Shown: positions 23,003 through 31,580 of the stretch, in pieces
Position numbering within the stretch: position 1 is the first letter of the stretch
Layout of the letters: the number at the start of each line of letters is the position of its first letter
DNA from: a virus
IMG/VR virus record: IMGVR_UViG_3300036770_000417
Span: 1 to 64,000 of that record
Strand: one strand, 5' to 3'
DNA length: 64,000 bases
Program-made: the position numbers and the translations under genes
Notes under the pieces: model-generated
What the model was told of the DNA's origin: nothing
The model's input: only the letters and a program-made list of their open reading frames with translations
The model's database searches: none

Positions 23003-26000
23003 CGTGACCCCCTGAGAAGTTCCAGCAAAGTATCATTCACAGCCTCTACTTGTCCACCCTTCGCGTAGGGGCTCGGGAACATCGCCGCCTGCTGAGGCGT
23101 AGCGAAGATGCTGCTGAAGTCGTAGATGTAGCGGAGCTGCAGCGGATCGGGCGTTTTCACATCTACCTTTTGCCCGTACAGGTCCTCCTGTTGCGCCAGC
23201 AGATTCCACAGCGCACCGACGTTGGCTTGCTGCTGGTTGGTCTGCAGCTGCGTCTGGATGTTCTGCTCAATCTGGCGCTGCGTATCAAGCTGCTGCTGAT
23301 ACTGCAGTTCTTGCTGCCGCCGGGTCTCCAGCTCCGCCTCAAGCTGCTGCTGGGTGTTGAGCGCCTGCTGGACTTGCGTCTGATACTGCTGCGCGTACAG
23401 CCCCGTGGGTGCAAATTTGGACTCCGCTGCGATTTGCACCGGTGTGCCCTGCTGAATCTGAAGCAGCGCGTCGAGGTCAGCCTGCGTGATCTGCTGGTCG
23501 CCGGTGACGTCATAGAGGAGTTGCTCGGGCGTGAACGAGGTGAGCGTCTCTTGCTGCGCGATCAGGTCCGCAACGAAGTCGATGTCGACGTCGGTAACTT
23601 CACCGACCGGCTTGCCGATGAGGTCGGCAATAGCCTGCATGTCCCCGCGGAGCGTGGTCTCGGTCTGGCTGAGCTGCGTCAGCAGGTCTTCTCGGGTAAC
23701 CCCGATCTCGTCAAGCAGTGACTGCTCGGTCTGCCCCATACGTGTCAGCAGGTCTGCACGTGTCGTACCCAGATCGGCGGCTACGTCGTCGATAGCTTGC
23801 GATAGCGCCTCGTCGCGCTCGATACCCGCGGCCTCATAGGCGGCTGCTTGGTTGGCCAGTGCGGTGACAGCCTCGGTGAAGCCCGTGGTCAGCCGCTCTT
23901 CGGTGGCACCGATCTCTCCGAGCAGGGTCTGCTCAGTCACGCCGATCCGATCCAGCAGGTCTTCCCGCGTGGTGCCAACGTCGGCAGCAACCTCGTCGAT
24001 GGCTGTCTGCAGTGCCTCGCCGCGGGCGATGCCCTCGGACTCCAGCTCGCGCACCCGGTTGAGGATCGACGCCTCGACCCCGCTGAGCTCCTCTTGCAGC
24101 TCTGTCTCTACCTCGCCCAGTCGGTCAAGGAGCGACTGCTCGGTCTCGCCGAGCTGCGACAGCAGCTCTTCGCGGGTCGCCCCGACGTCGCCTGCAACTT
24201 CGTCGATAGCGGTCTGCAACGCCTCGTCGCGCGCGACACCGGCGGCCTCCAGCTCCTGCACGCGGTCTAGGATCGACGCCTCAACGTCGCCGATCTGCTC
24301 CTCCAGCCCGCTCACTGCCTCTTCAAGCTTGGTTGTGAGAGACTGCTCAGTCTCGCCAAGACGGTCCAGCAGGTCCTCACGCGTCGTGCCGACGTCGGCG
24401 GCAACCTCATCCAGCGCAGTCTGCAGCGCCTCGTCGCGCGCGACACCGGCGGCCTCCAGCTCCTGCACCCGGTCGAGGATAGCTGTCTCGACATTACCGA
24501 GTTCGGCCGAGAGCGCATCGACCCTTGCGTTGAGCGACTCTGCCGTCTCGCCGATACGGGCGAGCAACGTGGCCTCGGTTGTCCCAAGCTCCGTAGCAAG
24601 ATCGCTGACCGCAGCCTGAATAGCGTCGTCGCGGGACATGCCCGCAGCCTCGTTAGCCTGAATCTGGTCGAGCAGGCGGTCCTCGGATGCGGCGATCTCG
24701 TCGCGTATCTCGCCGGTAACCGCGTCGATGCGATACCCGAGGGACGCCATCTGTCCTTCGAGGTCTGCCTTGACAGCGGCAATCGCCTCCTGCACGCCGG
24801 GACCTGTGCCCATCTGGTCTGCGAGCTGGTCTAGCTGATAGACCAACGAGTTATAGCGTGCGGTGGGCAGGTACTCTTCAGCCCGTCCGGCCAGCTCGGT
24901 CTCAGCGTACTGCCCCACAAACTTGGCCAGATCGTCCGGTGACGGGCGCGACAGTCCGAGCGCCTCATAGGCTGCACGGACTTCATCCTCGCTGACATAG
25001 CGCGGGTCCACATAGGCGTCGATTTCGGCTTGGCGCGTCTGCTGGAACGAGGCGTCGTTAAGCTGCCCGGTGAACTGCGCAACCTCTTCGGGGGTCGGCT
25101 GATAGCCAATGGCAGACAAGAAGTCGCGCGCTTCATCCGCCGTAACCTGCCGGGGGTTGACGTACTCACCGATGGCTGCGCGCTGCTGTTCTTCGGAGGC
25201 AGATGCGACAAACTGCGCGATCTCCTGCGCAGTGGCCTGATACCCTGTCGCGGCCATGAACTGCGTGGCCTCTTCAAGCGTAGTAGCCAGCGGGTCGAAC
25301 TCAGTGCGCGCTGCGGTGAGCCGTGTGGTCTCAAAGGCGGCGTCTTGGCTCTGACCGATATACGCCTGCGCCAGCGCGTCGGTGAAGGTCAGCCCTTCTT
25401 GCTGGGCGATGGCACGCACCTCGTCGAGCGTGACCTGCCGGGGGTTTACGTAGGCACCAAGCGCGCCGCGCTGCGCGGCCTCTTCGATCTGCCCGACAAA
25501 CTGCGTGACTTCCTCGTCGGTGGGCTCATAGCCAAGCTCGCTAAAGAACTCCCGTGCTTCCGCGTCAGTGACCTGCCGGGGGTCGATATAAGTTTCAACG
25601 CGCCCCGGCGCAGTAGACTGAAAGTCTGCACCGCCTTGGCCAACAAACTGACGAACCTCAGCGTCGGTGGGCGTGTATTGCCGGTCAGTGAAGAACTTGC
25701 GGGCTTCGGCCTCGGTAACCTGCCGAGGATCGACGTAAGTCTGGACGCGACCCGGTGCGGTTTGTTCGAAGTCTGCACCGCCTTGGCCGACAAACTGACG
25801 CACCTCCGCGTCGGTGGGCGTGTAGCCGCGGTCAGCGAAGAACTTGCGGGCCTCAGCATCTGTAACCTGCCGGGGGTTGACGTAGTTACCTACGTTGGTG
25901 CCCGCTGTGGTTTGGAAGGTAGCACCGCCTTGACCGACGAAGTTCTTAACCTCTGCATCTGTCGGAGTGTAGCCACGGTCGGCGAAGAACTTGCGGGCCT

Positions 26001-29000
26001 CGGCCTCGGTGACCTGCCGGGGGTTGACGTACGTCTCCACGCGACCCGGTGCGGTAGATTGGAAGTCGGCCCCGCCTTGACCAATAAACTGACGCACCTC
26101 TGCGTCTGTCGGGGTATAACCGCGGTCGGTAAAGAACTTGCGGGCCTCAGCTTCTGTAACCTGCCGCGGGTTGACGTAAGTCTCGACACGTCCCGGCGCA
26201 GTAGACTGGAAGTCTGCACCGCCTTGGCCGACAAACTGCCGGACCTCGGCATCTGTCGGGGTATACCCCCGGTCAGTGAAGAACTTGCGAGCCTCGGCCT
26301 CGGTGACCTGCCGCGGATTGACGTAGGACGCGATCTGCGTCTTCGTCGTGGCGTCCGGCACGGGGCCTACGAACTGCTTCACTTCGGCGTCGGTAGGCGT
26401 GTAGCCTTGGTCGGCGAAGAACTTGCGGGCCTCGGCGTCCGATGTGGCCTGCGTATTCACCGTCTGGCGCAGGGCAAACAGTGCCTGCTCCTCATCCTTC
26501 TGGCCGACGTAAGCTGCAGCCTGCTCATCCGTTAGCGTGACGCCCTCGGCTGCGGCAGCGGCTTTGACCTCGGCGATGTCAAGGTAGCGCCGGTCCACGT
26601 AGTTCTCGACGTAGGTCGTAAGCCCAACGTCTGTCGAGTTGAGCAGTACGGTGAGCATCTCAGCGTCGGACACGCTGAAGTACGGATACTGCTCGAAGAC
26701 CTGCTTAACCTTACCCGTACTAGTGTACTGATCGCTGACAGTGCTCAGAATGTTACGGCGGACAACGTCGTCGGTGATACCGAGATTCTGCAGCGCCGTG
26801 TTAGCCGCTGCGGGGTTGGTCTTGCCATTGGCGATGGCCTTACGCACATCGGCGTTGGTGCGGAGCATGGCATCTGCGACAGCGTGACCTGTGTACATAC
26901 CGCCTGCCGTACCGGCACCAGCGATAGCGCCTAGAAGCGCGGCCTGCGCCACGTTACCAAGCACGTCGCGGTTGGGGTCGATCTGCTTGAGTGACGTCTC
27001 GACGTACAGGGTAGGTAGACCCTCCTCAAACGACTCCTGCACACCCTCGCGCCATGTAACCGCGGCACCTTCTGCGATCCTATCTCGTATGGCGTTGAAG
27101 GTCGTCGCCGCGTTACCCGTGCCGGTGCCGTTAAGCATGACGCGCTCAAAGCGGTTACCGTCGATGATACCCATGCTGGCCAGCGTGGTCAAACTACCGA
27201 TCATGCCCGCAGTGATGGACAAGTCGCGGGCGTAAGTCTCCGCCTGTGCGGCAGTCATACCGCTGTTGACCGCGGTAGCGTAGGCGGTGTCGTAGGCGCT
27301 GTTAGCCGCGCCCCCGAAGGATTCGGCGAGATCGAGCACTGCGGCGGTGCCCAGCCCCACGCGCGCACCCATCTTCTTGGCTACGTCCTCCCCTGCGGCG
27401 GACAGGAGCCGCCGGGTGACCGAGCCGGTGCCACCGCTAGCAAGGAGAATCGGGAACTCTTGCAGGATTTCTTTGCCGATGACTTCCGCAGCGAACTGCA
27501 CGGGAGCCTCGCGGATCGCCCCGAACACTGAGCCGATCTTCTCCCAGCCTTCGCCTTGGGCCATGACCCCGTTCATGCGGTCCACGGCCGCGCGCCACTC
27601 GGCCGTCTTTGTGTTCGCCCCTAGCGTAAGCATGTCGTTGGCGATGCGCGCACCCGGTGTAGTGCGCGGGTCAATACCTAGCGACAGCGACAGCGTAGTG
27701 TTAAACGTATCCAGCAGTTCGCCGCCCGCTTCGAGCGCGATACCCGCGGTGTTCTTGAACTCGTCGGACTGCACGGCGTCGAGCGTTTTCGCATAGGCAA
27801 CCGCATTTCTGGAGAACTCGACGACCGCATTGCCGACGATGTTGCCTAGGATAGACGCACTCTGCCCCGTGAGTTGAGCGGCCTGCTCGATAAACTGCCC
27901 CGGTGCAGTGGTTCTAAGGTCGGCAAGAGTCTGCCCGGCGCGCGTACCTTCAAACCCGGCCAGCGGCGTTGTGCGCCAGCCAGTCACCCAGTTGCCCTTG
28001 AGGTCCTTGTAGGCGTACTGATACGCGCCGGTCGGTGTAGCCCCATCTGCCGGTGTAGACGTGCCGGATGGCCAACCTTTGAGTTGGACGTTGGGGTTGA
28101 CCTTGTTGTAGACGGGGATCGAGTATTGCAGCACCATCTGCCCGAGCTCCGGGCTATAGACAGGCTTAGCGACCCCTAGAGTGTTCCAGTTAAGGAGACC
28201 GGTGTTAGGGTCGATGACGCGCACGGCCGCGCCTGCGGCTATCTCTTCAGGCGTTGCGTTGGCGCTTGCGATCCGGTCGATGGTATCGGTGCGGTCGAGG
28301 ATGTTTCCCCCGAGGTCAGAGAACTTTTTCACCATCGCGTCGTAGTCGGCCTTGGTGAGCGATTCTCCGACGATACCCGCAGGGCGCCCTGCAAGCTTCA
28401 GCACGTCGTTGATAGCGGCGGTAATTACGGGGTCGGCGCCGACGCTTACCGCGTCCTCGTAGCTATCCAGCACCGCTCCGATGCGCGACTGCGTGCTGCG
28501 GTCGTTCTGCACCGCCGTCAGGTTGTCGTTGTACGTCTTCTTCAGGTTGTCGCCCAGCGTGGCGATAGGCGCGCTCTTGAGCTTCTGCAGCGTGTTATAC
28601 TGCGTGTTGATCTGGTTGGTGAACGTACGCAGTTGCTCAGGCGTGAGGTCGCCCGGATCAATCCCCGCACGCGTGAACGCGCCGTCAAGGACGCGGCGCT
28701 GCCAGTCTTGGGTTTCGGCGGCGTACGCTTGCATGTTCGTCGGCAAGCCTTGGTCCTTGCCCGTACGCAGCCAGTGCAGGTACGCGTCGTCGCTGGACTT
28801 CAGCCCGGCAATCTGCCGGTACTCCGACTCGTTGAAGGTCGGGTCCATGAACTTGACAAAGGTCTTGTCGATCTCCGTGTAGAGCGGCGTGAGGTCAGAG
28901 TTCAGCCGGTCCGACGCCGTTTGCAGGCTTCCGAGCGTATTCTCATAAGCCGTTAGTTCAGAGTTGAACCGGGTCTGAAGCGTTCCAAGGTCTTTTTCGT

Positions 29001-30201
29001 ACCGATCCAGCGACGGCTTCAGAGTGTTGGTGTAGTCGGCGTTGAACTTGGTGACGTAGTCGTTGTATGCGTTGACCGCGGCTACAAGCGCATCGCCGTT
29101 AGCCTGCGTCTCATTTGCTTGGAAGTTACTGAGCGCACGGTCATAGAGCGTCTTGAGCCGCTGCTCTTCCGCGACGCCGTTGTTGATCTTGTCGACGACG
29201 CCCGAGTAGGCCGCGTATGTGGAGTCATACGACGCACGCGTGCCGTCCAGCTTCTTTGCTGCAGCCTCGGCCTTCTGGTAATCGCCCGTGACCTTGTCGA
29301 GCGTATTGTTGAGCTTCGTACCCGCGCTGGTGCGGTCGAACCACCGCTGAAACTCTTGGGTGCCGTAGCTGTCGAAGGCGGACCGGATGGCAGCAGGTAC
29401 GTCGCCCCCGCTAAACGCCACGGCCGCGGTACGCGCAACGCCGGACGCAAGCGCGCTAACTTGGTCCGGCGACATAGACGTGTTGCGCCCAATGAAGTCA
29501 CCTACGACATCAGTAACAGCACGGCTGGTGAGCACCGCGTCCCAGACAATATCGGCGGTTATGGGGCGCCCTGACGCAGCGGCCGACACAGTGGACGCAA
29601 GCGTGCTGGTGATGACGTTCTGTGCGGCGGGGGGCAGGCTGGCAAACATGCCACCTGTTTGTTGGTTGATCCACCCGGCGGACGCGGAAACACCGGCGGA
29701 TACGCCGCCCGATATGAACGCTTTAACAGGGTCCTGCCCCATGACGATAGCCGTGGCGGCCTTTGCGCTCCCGGCGGTGATAACCGTCTTGGCAAGCTCC
29801 GAGCTCGTGGCCTTGGCCACGGCGTCCCCGGCAACCTTACCAACTGTGGTCCCGACTTTGCCGCCAACATAAGAGATAGCCGTCGCTTTGAGCGCCTCAC
29901 CGACGTCTCCGCCCCGAGCCAGTGTAGACGCGCCGTCGATCAGGGGGATAGCCCACGCGTTGCCAGTAACAACCGCGGTCATCTTGGCGATGGCTTCGAT
30001 GGGGTTGTCGAAGACAGCCTTCACCGTGCGCCCAACGAACTTGCCGACGGGTTCGATGATGTTGTCTTCTACCCAGCCAGTGGCGCCGCTCTGGTGCGCG
30101 ATGACAGTTGCAGCCGTCCCGATAAGCGCACCGGCAACAAGAGAGCCCGTGACCGCAGTGCCAACACCGACAGCAGCACCGAAGACTAGCAGTACTGCCA
30201 T
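22999..30201 (-). CDS. giant repeat-containing virion protein
   Basis: A 2400-residue protein. It opens with a hydrophobic, Gly-rich membrane-active-looking region (residues 1-50) and has a long helical middle. About twelve tandem repeats of 46-50 residues follow (about 1220-1784); typical units read YVNPRQVTEAEARKFFTDRG then YTPTDAEVRQFVGQGG. Next is a second repeat set (about 1840-2204) with the core ATREDLLDRLGETEQSL, predicted coiled coil. The end is a Gln-rich coiled coil with YAKGGQVE near the C-terminus. No catalytic motif is visible. Length and composition fit an internal ejection protein or tape-measure-like component. Confidence 0.7.
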   Translation of the reverse strand: MAVLLVFGAAVGVGTAVTGSLVAGALIGTAATVIAHQSGATGWVEDNIIEPVGKFVGRTVKAVFDNPIEAIAKMTAVVTGNAWAIPLIDGASTLARGGDVGEALKATAISYVGGKVGTTVGKVAGDAVAKATSSELAKTVITAGSAKAATAIVMGQDPVKAFISGGVSAGVSASAGWINQQTGGMFASLPPAAQNVITSTLASTVSAAASGRPITADIVWDAVLTSRAVTDVVGDFIGRNTSMSPDQVSALASGVARTAAVAFSGGDVPAAIRSAFDSYGTQEFQRWFDRTSAGTKLNNTLDKVTGDYQKAEAAAKKLDGTRASYDSTYAAYSGVVDKINNGVAEEQRLKTLYDRALSNFQANETQANGDALVAAVNAYNDYVTKFNADYTNTLKPSLDRYEKDLGTLQTRFNSELTAYENTLGSLQTASDRLNSDLTPLYTEIDKTFVKFMDPTFNESEYRQIAGLKSSDDAYLHWLRTGKDQGLPTNMQAYAAETQDWQRRVLDGAFTRAGIDPGDLTPEQLRTFTNQINTQYNTLQKLKSAPIATLGDNLKKTYNDNLTAVQNDRSTQSRIGAVLDSYEDAVSVGADPVITAAINDVLKLAGRPAGIVGESLTKADYDAMVKKFSDLGGNILDRTDTIDRIASANATPEEIAAGAAVRVIDPNTGLLNWNTLGVAKPVYSPELGQMVLQYSIPVYNKVNPNVQLKGWPSGTSTPADGATPTGAYQYAYKDLKGNWVTGWRTTPLAGFEGTRAGQTLADLRTTAPGQFIEQAAQLTGQSASILGNIVGNAVVEFSRNAVAYAKTLDAVQSDEFKNTAGIALEAGGELLDTFNTTLSLSLGIDPRTTPGARIANDMLTLGANTKTAEWRAAVDRMNGVMAQGEGWEKIGSVFGAIREAPVQFAAEVIGKEILQEFPILLASGGTGSVTRRLLSAAGEDVAKKMGARVGLGTAAVLDLAESFGGAANSAYDTAYATAVNSGMTAAQAETYARDLSITAGMIGSLTTLASMGIIDGNRFERVMLNGTGTGNAATTFNAIRDRIAEGAAVTWREGVQESFEEGLPTLYVETSLKQIDPNRDVLGNVAQAALLGAIAGAGTAGGMYTGHAVADAMLRTNADVRKAIANGKTNPAAANTALQNLGITDDVVRRNILSTVSDQYTSTGKVKQVFEQYPYFSVSDAEMLTVLLNSTDVGLTTYVENYVDRRYLDIAEVKAAAAAEGVTLTDEQAAAYVGQKDEEQALFALRQTVNTQATSDAEARKFFADQGYTPTDAEVKQFVGPVPDATTKTQIASYVNPRQVTEAEARKFFTDRGYTPTDAEVRQFVGQGGADFQSTAPGRVETYVNPRQVTEAEARKFFTDRGYTPTDAEVRQFIGQGGADFQSTAPGRVETYVNPRQVTEAEARKFFADRGYTPTDAEVKNFVGQGGATFQTTAGTNVGNYVNPRQVTDAEARKFFADRGYTPTDAEVRQFVGQGGADFEQTAPGRVQTYVDPRQVTEAEARKFFTDRQYTPTDAEVRQFVGQGGADFQSTAPGRVETYIDPRQVTDAEAREFFSELGYEPTDEEVTQFVGQIEEAAQRGALGAYVNPRQVTLDEVRAIAQQEGLTFTDALAQAYIGQSQDAAFETTRLTAARTEFDPLATTLEEATQFMAATGYQATAQEIAQFVASASEEQQRAAIGEYVNPRQVTADEARDFLSAIGYQPTPEEVAQFTGQLNDASFQQTRQAEIDAYVDPRYVSEDEVRAAYEALGLSRPSPDDLAKFVGQYAETELAGRAEEYLPTARYNSLVYQLDQLADQMGTGPGVQEAIAAVKADLEGQMASLGYRIDAVTGEIRDEIAASEDRLLDQIQANEAAGMSRDDAIQAAVSDLATELGTTEATLLARIGETAESLNARVDALSAELGNVETAILDRVQELEAAGVARDEALQTALDEVAADVGTTREDLLDRLGETEQSLTTKLEEAVSGLEEQIGDVEASILDRVQELEAAGVARDEALQTAIDEVAGDVGATREELLSQLGETEQSLLDRLGEVETELQEELSGVEASILNRVRELESEGIARGEALQTAIDEVAADVGTTREDLLDRIGVTEQTLLGEIGATEERLTTGFTEAVTALANQAAAYEAAGIERDEALSQAIDDVAADLGTTRADLLTRMGQTEQSLLDEIGVTREDLLTQLSQTETTLRGDMQAIADLIGKPVGEVTDVDIDFVADLIAQQETLTSFTPEQLLYDVTGDQQITQADLDALLQIQQGTPVQIAAESKFAPTGLYAQQYQTQVQQALNTQQQLEAELETRRQQELQYQQQLDTQRQIEQNIQTQLQTNQQQANVGALWNLLAQQEDLYGQKVDVKTPDPLQLRYIYDFSSIFATPQQAAMFPSPYAKGGQVEAVNDTLLELLRGSR
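23590..24680 (-). repeat. coiled-coil coding repeats in the 2400-residue virion protein
   Basis: Six to eight imperfect in-frame copies encode ILDRVQELEAAGVARDEALQ followed by a TREDLLDRLGETEQSL-like segment. They look like a repetitive rod. Confidence 0.75.
24880..26540 (-). repeat. in-frame tandem repeats in the 2400-residue virion protein
   Basis: About twelve tandem repeats lie head to tail, the central ones about 147 bp long. Five or six central copies (about 25.57-26.32 kb) are nearly identical at the protein level but show many synonymous differences. The outer copies are diverged. This is the pattern of duplication followed by purifying selection. Confidence 0.85.
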
Positions 30202-30668
30202 CAGGGCCTCCAGAACTGCGTGAGAGGCTGCTCACCTATGGTGATGTATCCGCGGTACCCGTCCGGGCCGTCGGTAACAGCAATCTCAGTGTCGGTGTTC
30301 TTGGTCTTGTTGTGCCAGTATTGGAACGCAGCTAGGTAGGATTTCGGGGTGAAGGTTGTCTGGTAGTACTTGATCTTCTTGTTCTGCAGGTAAGCTAGAT
30401 AGGTCAGGCCGCTCTTGACGAAGTTCTGCGCCGTGTCTGCGTTGAGTGCGCGCCCGGCCATGATGTCAGGGCGCTCCTCCATAACGTGGCCGATAAAGAC
30501 CGTGTTCCCGATCTGAACGTAGTCGGCGCTGGGGAGCGTCAGCTCCTCGGCAAGCCCGGCAGCGACAGCATACGCGGGGTACTCCGTGTTGTTGAACTCC
30601 TCCGCGGCGATCAGAAGAATCTCCGGGGCGCTTAGGAACCGATCTTTGCTGTCGACGACTGTAGGCAC
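30201..30668 (-). CDS. structural-region protein, unknown function
   Basis: A 155-residue protein with a GTG start directly after the ACP-like gene's TAG; GGAGG lies 8 nt upstream. Mixed alpha/beta composition with several aromatic segments (KIKYYQTTFTPKSYLAAFQYW). No family recognised. The close coupling to the ACP-like gene upstream raises the possibility that it acts on, or with, that carrier. A GNAT-like or transferase fold is possible but cannot be shown from motifs. Confidence 0.5.
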   Translation of the reverse strand: MPTVVDSKDRFLSAPEILLIAAEEFNNTEYPAYAVAAGLAEELTLPSADYVQIGNTVFIGHVMEERPDIMAGRALNADTAQNFVKSGLTYLAYLQNKKIKYYQTTFTPKSYLAAFQYWHNKTKNTDTEIAVTDGPDGYRGYITIGEQPLTQFWRP

Positions 30669-30950
30669 CTACGCGGCCTCCAGAAACTGTTCGAGCGACT
30701 CAGGCTCTTTGGTTTTGTGCTTGAGGACAAAGTCCCGCAGGTCGCCGAGCGTAGTAGTGGATATCTTGTCCACGGTAGCCCCTTCGGGGAGGCCAAACGC
30801 TTCTGCGAACGTCACCATGACAAGTACCATATCCAGACTGTCCAGTCCAATGTCAAATGGCACCTGCTCGTAGCTCGTGGCCGCACTCCCGCCGCGGACG
30901 CCAAGCGAGTTGTGTTTCAGGAGCGCGTTGAAGAGTTCGAGGAAGTCCAT
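30669..30950 (-). CDS. acyl carrier protein-like
   Basis: A 93-residue acidic helical protein with FDIGLDSLDMVLVMVTFAEA. The D37-S38-L39 motif is the site where a 4'-phosphopantetheine arm is attached in acyl and peptidyl carriers, and the length matches. A second helix (FGLPEGATVDKISTTTLGDL) also fits the family. No ketosynthase or ligase lies nearby. Phage ACP-like proteins occur but their role is unsettled. Possible roles are host fatty-acid or lipid A rewiring, or modification of a virion protein. Confidence 0.75.
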   Translation of the reverse strand: MDFLELFNALLKHNSLGVRGGSAATSYEQVPFDIGLDSLDMVLVMVTFAEAFGLPEGATVDKISTTTLGDLRDFVLKHKTKEPESLEQFLEAA

Positions 30951-30956
30951 GCGCCC

Positions 30957-31580
30957 TCACAGGTTGCTGACGAAGCTCACCGCGACAATAGCCGACGGGA
31001 TGCCGGGGTGCGGCGATGAGGGCGTCTGCGTGTTCAAACTCAGGTTAGTGTCGTCCGTCGCCCAGTACATCTCGATGTACTGCCCGGCAAGCAGGTCGAT
31101 GGAGAAGTTCCAGAAGACCGCGTGGACGGAACTACCTTTGACAGTCTGCTCTTGGCCACCGTAGGACACATCGGTGCCGTTCTTGTTGATCCACGTGTAG
31201 ATTACCGCGTCAGACCCGCTGGTGTGGTCAGTTTGCAGCGTGACCTGAAAGTTGTAGACGCCGTCCGCGGTCACAGTGATGCGCGTGTCGTTGGTGCCCC
31301 CAATGCTGACCCCGTTGCCGAGGTAGGTGTTCTCGAACTCCACCGGGTAGCCTGTGTTGGTAGCCGCAGCCGTCTGGTCGGTCGTGCTGTAGAACAACCC
31401 ACGGGGCATGTAGAGGTACCTGCCACCATCGTCAGGGCTGAGAAGGGCGTTGAGCGTAGCTATCAGCCGGTTGAAGAACAACCGGAACACGTTGTTGCGC
31501 TGGTCCTCGTACGGTCGGTCGTACTGGAACGTCGCCTGCGGGATAGCGGGGGGCTCGGGGCGCTGCAGTTGGTTAGCCAT
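30957..31580 (-). CDS. structural protein with C1q/TNF-like beta-sandwich
   Basis: A 207-residue protein. The N-terminal helical arm (RLFFNRLIATLNALL) is followed by a beta-rich domain with alternating hydrophobics (GVYNFQVTLQTDH ... IYTWINKNG ... YIEMYWATDD) typical of jelly-roll C1q/TNF-like phage head or tail decorations. Its start overlaps the stop of the nozzle-like gene (ATGA). Probably a trimeric virion-surface protein. Confidence 0.6.
   Translation of the reverse strand: MANQLQRPEPPAIPQATFQYDRPYEDQRNNVFRLFFNRLIATLNALLSPDDGGRYLYMPRGLFYSTTDQTAAATNTGYPVEFENTYLGNGVSIGGTNDTRITVTADGVYNFQVTLQTDHTSGSDAVIYTWINKNGTDVSYGGQEQTVKGSSVHAVFWNFSIDLLAGQYIEMYWATDDTNLSLNTQTPSSPHPGIPSAIVAVSFVSNL

Noticed and set aside
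25570-26330. Regular direct repeats that could suggest a CRISPR array
   Set aside because: The period is about 147 bp, in frame, with synonymous differences and no spacers: they code for protein repeats.
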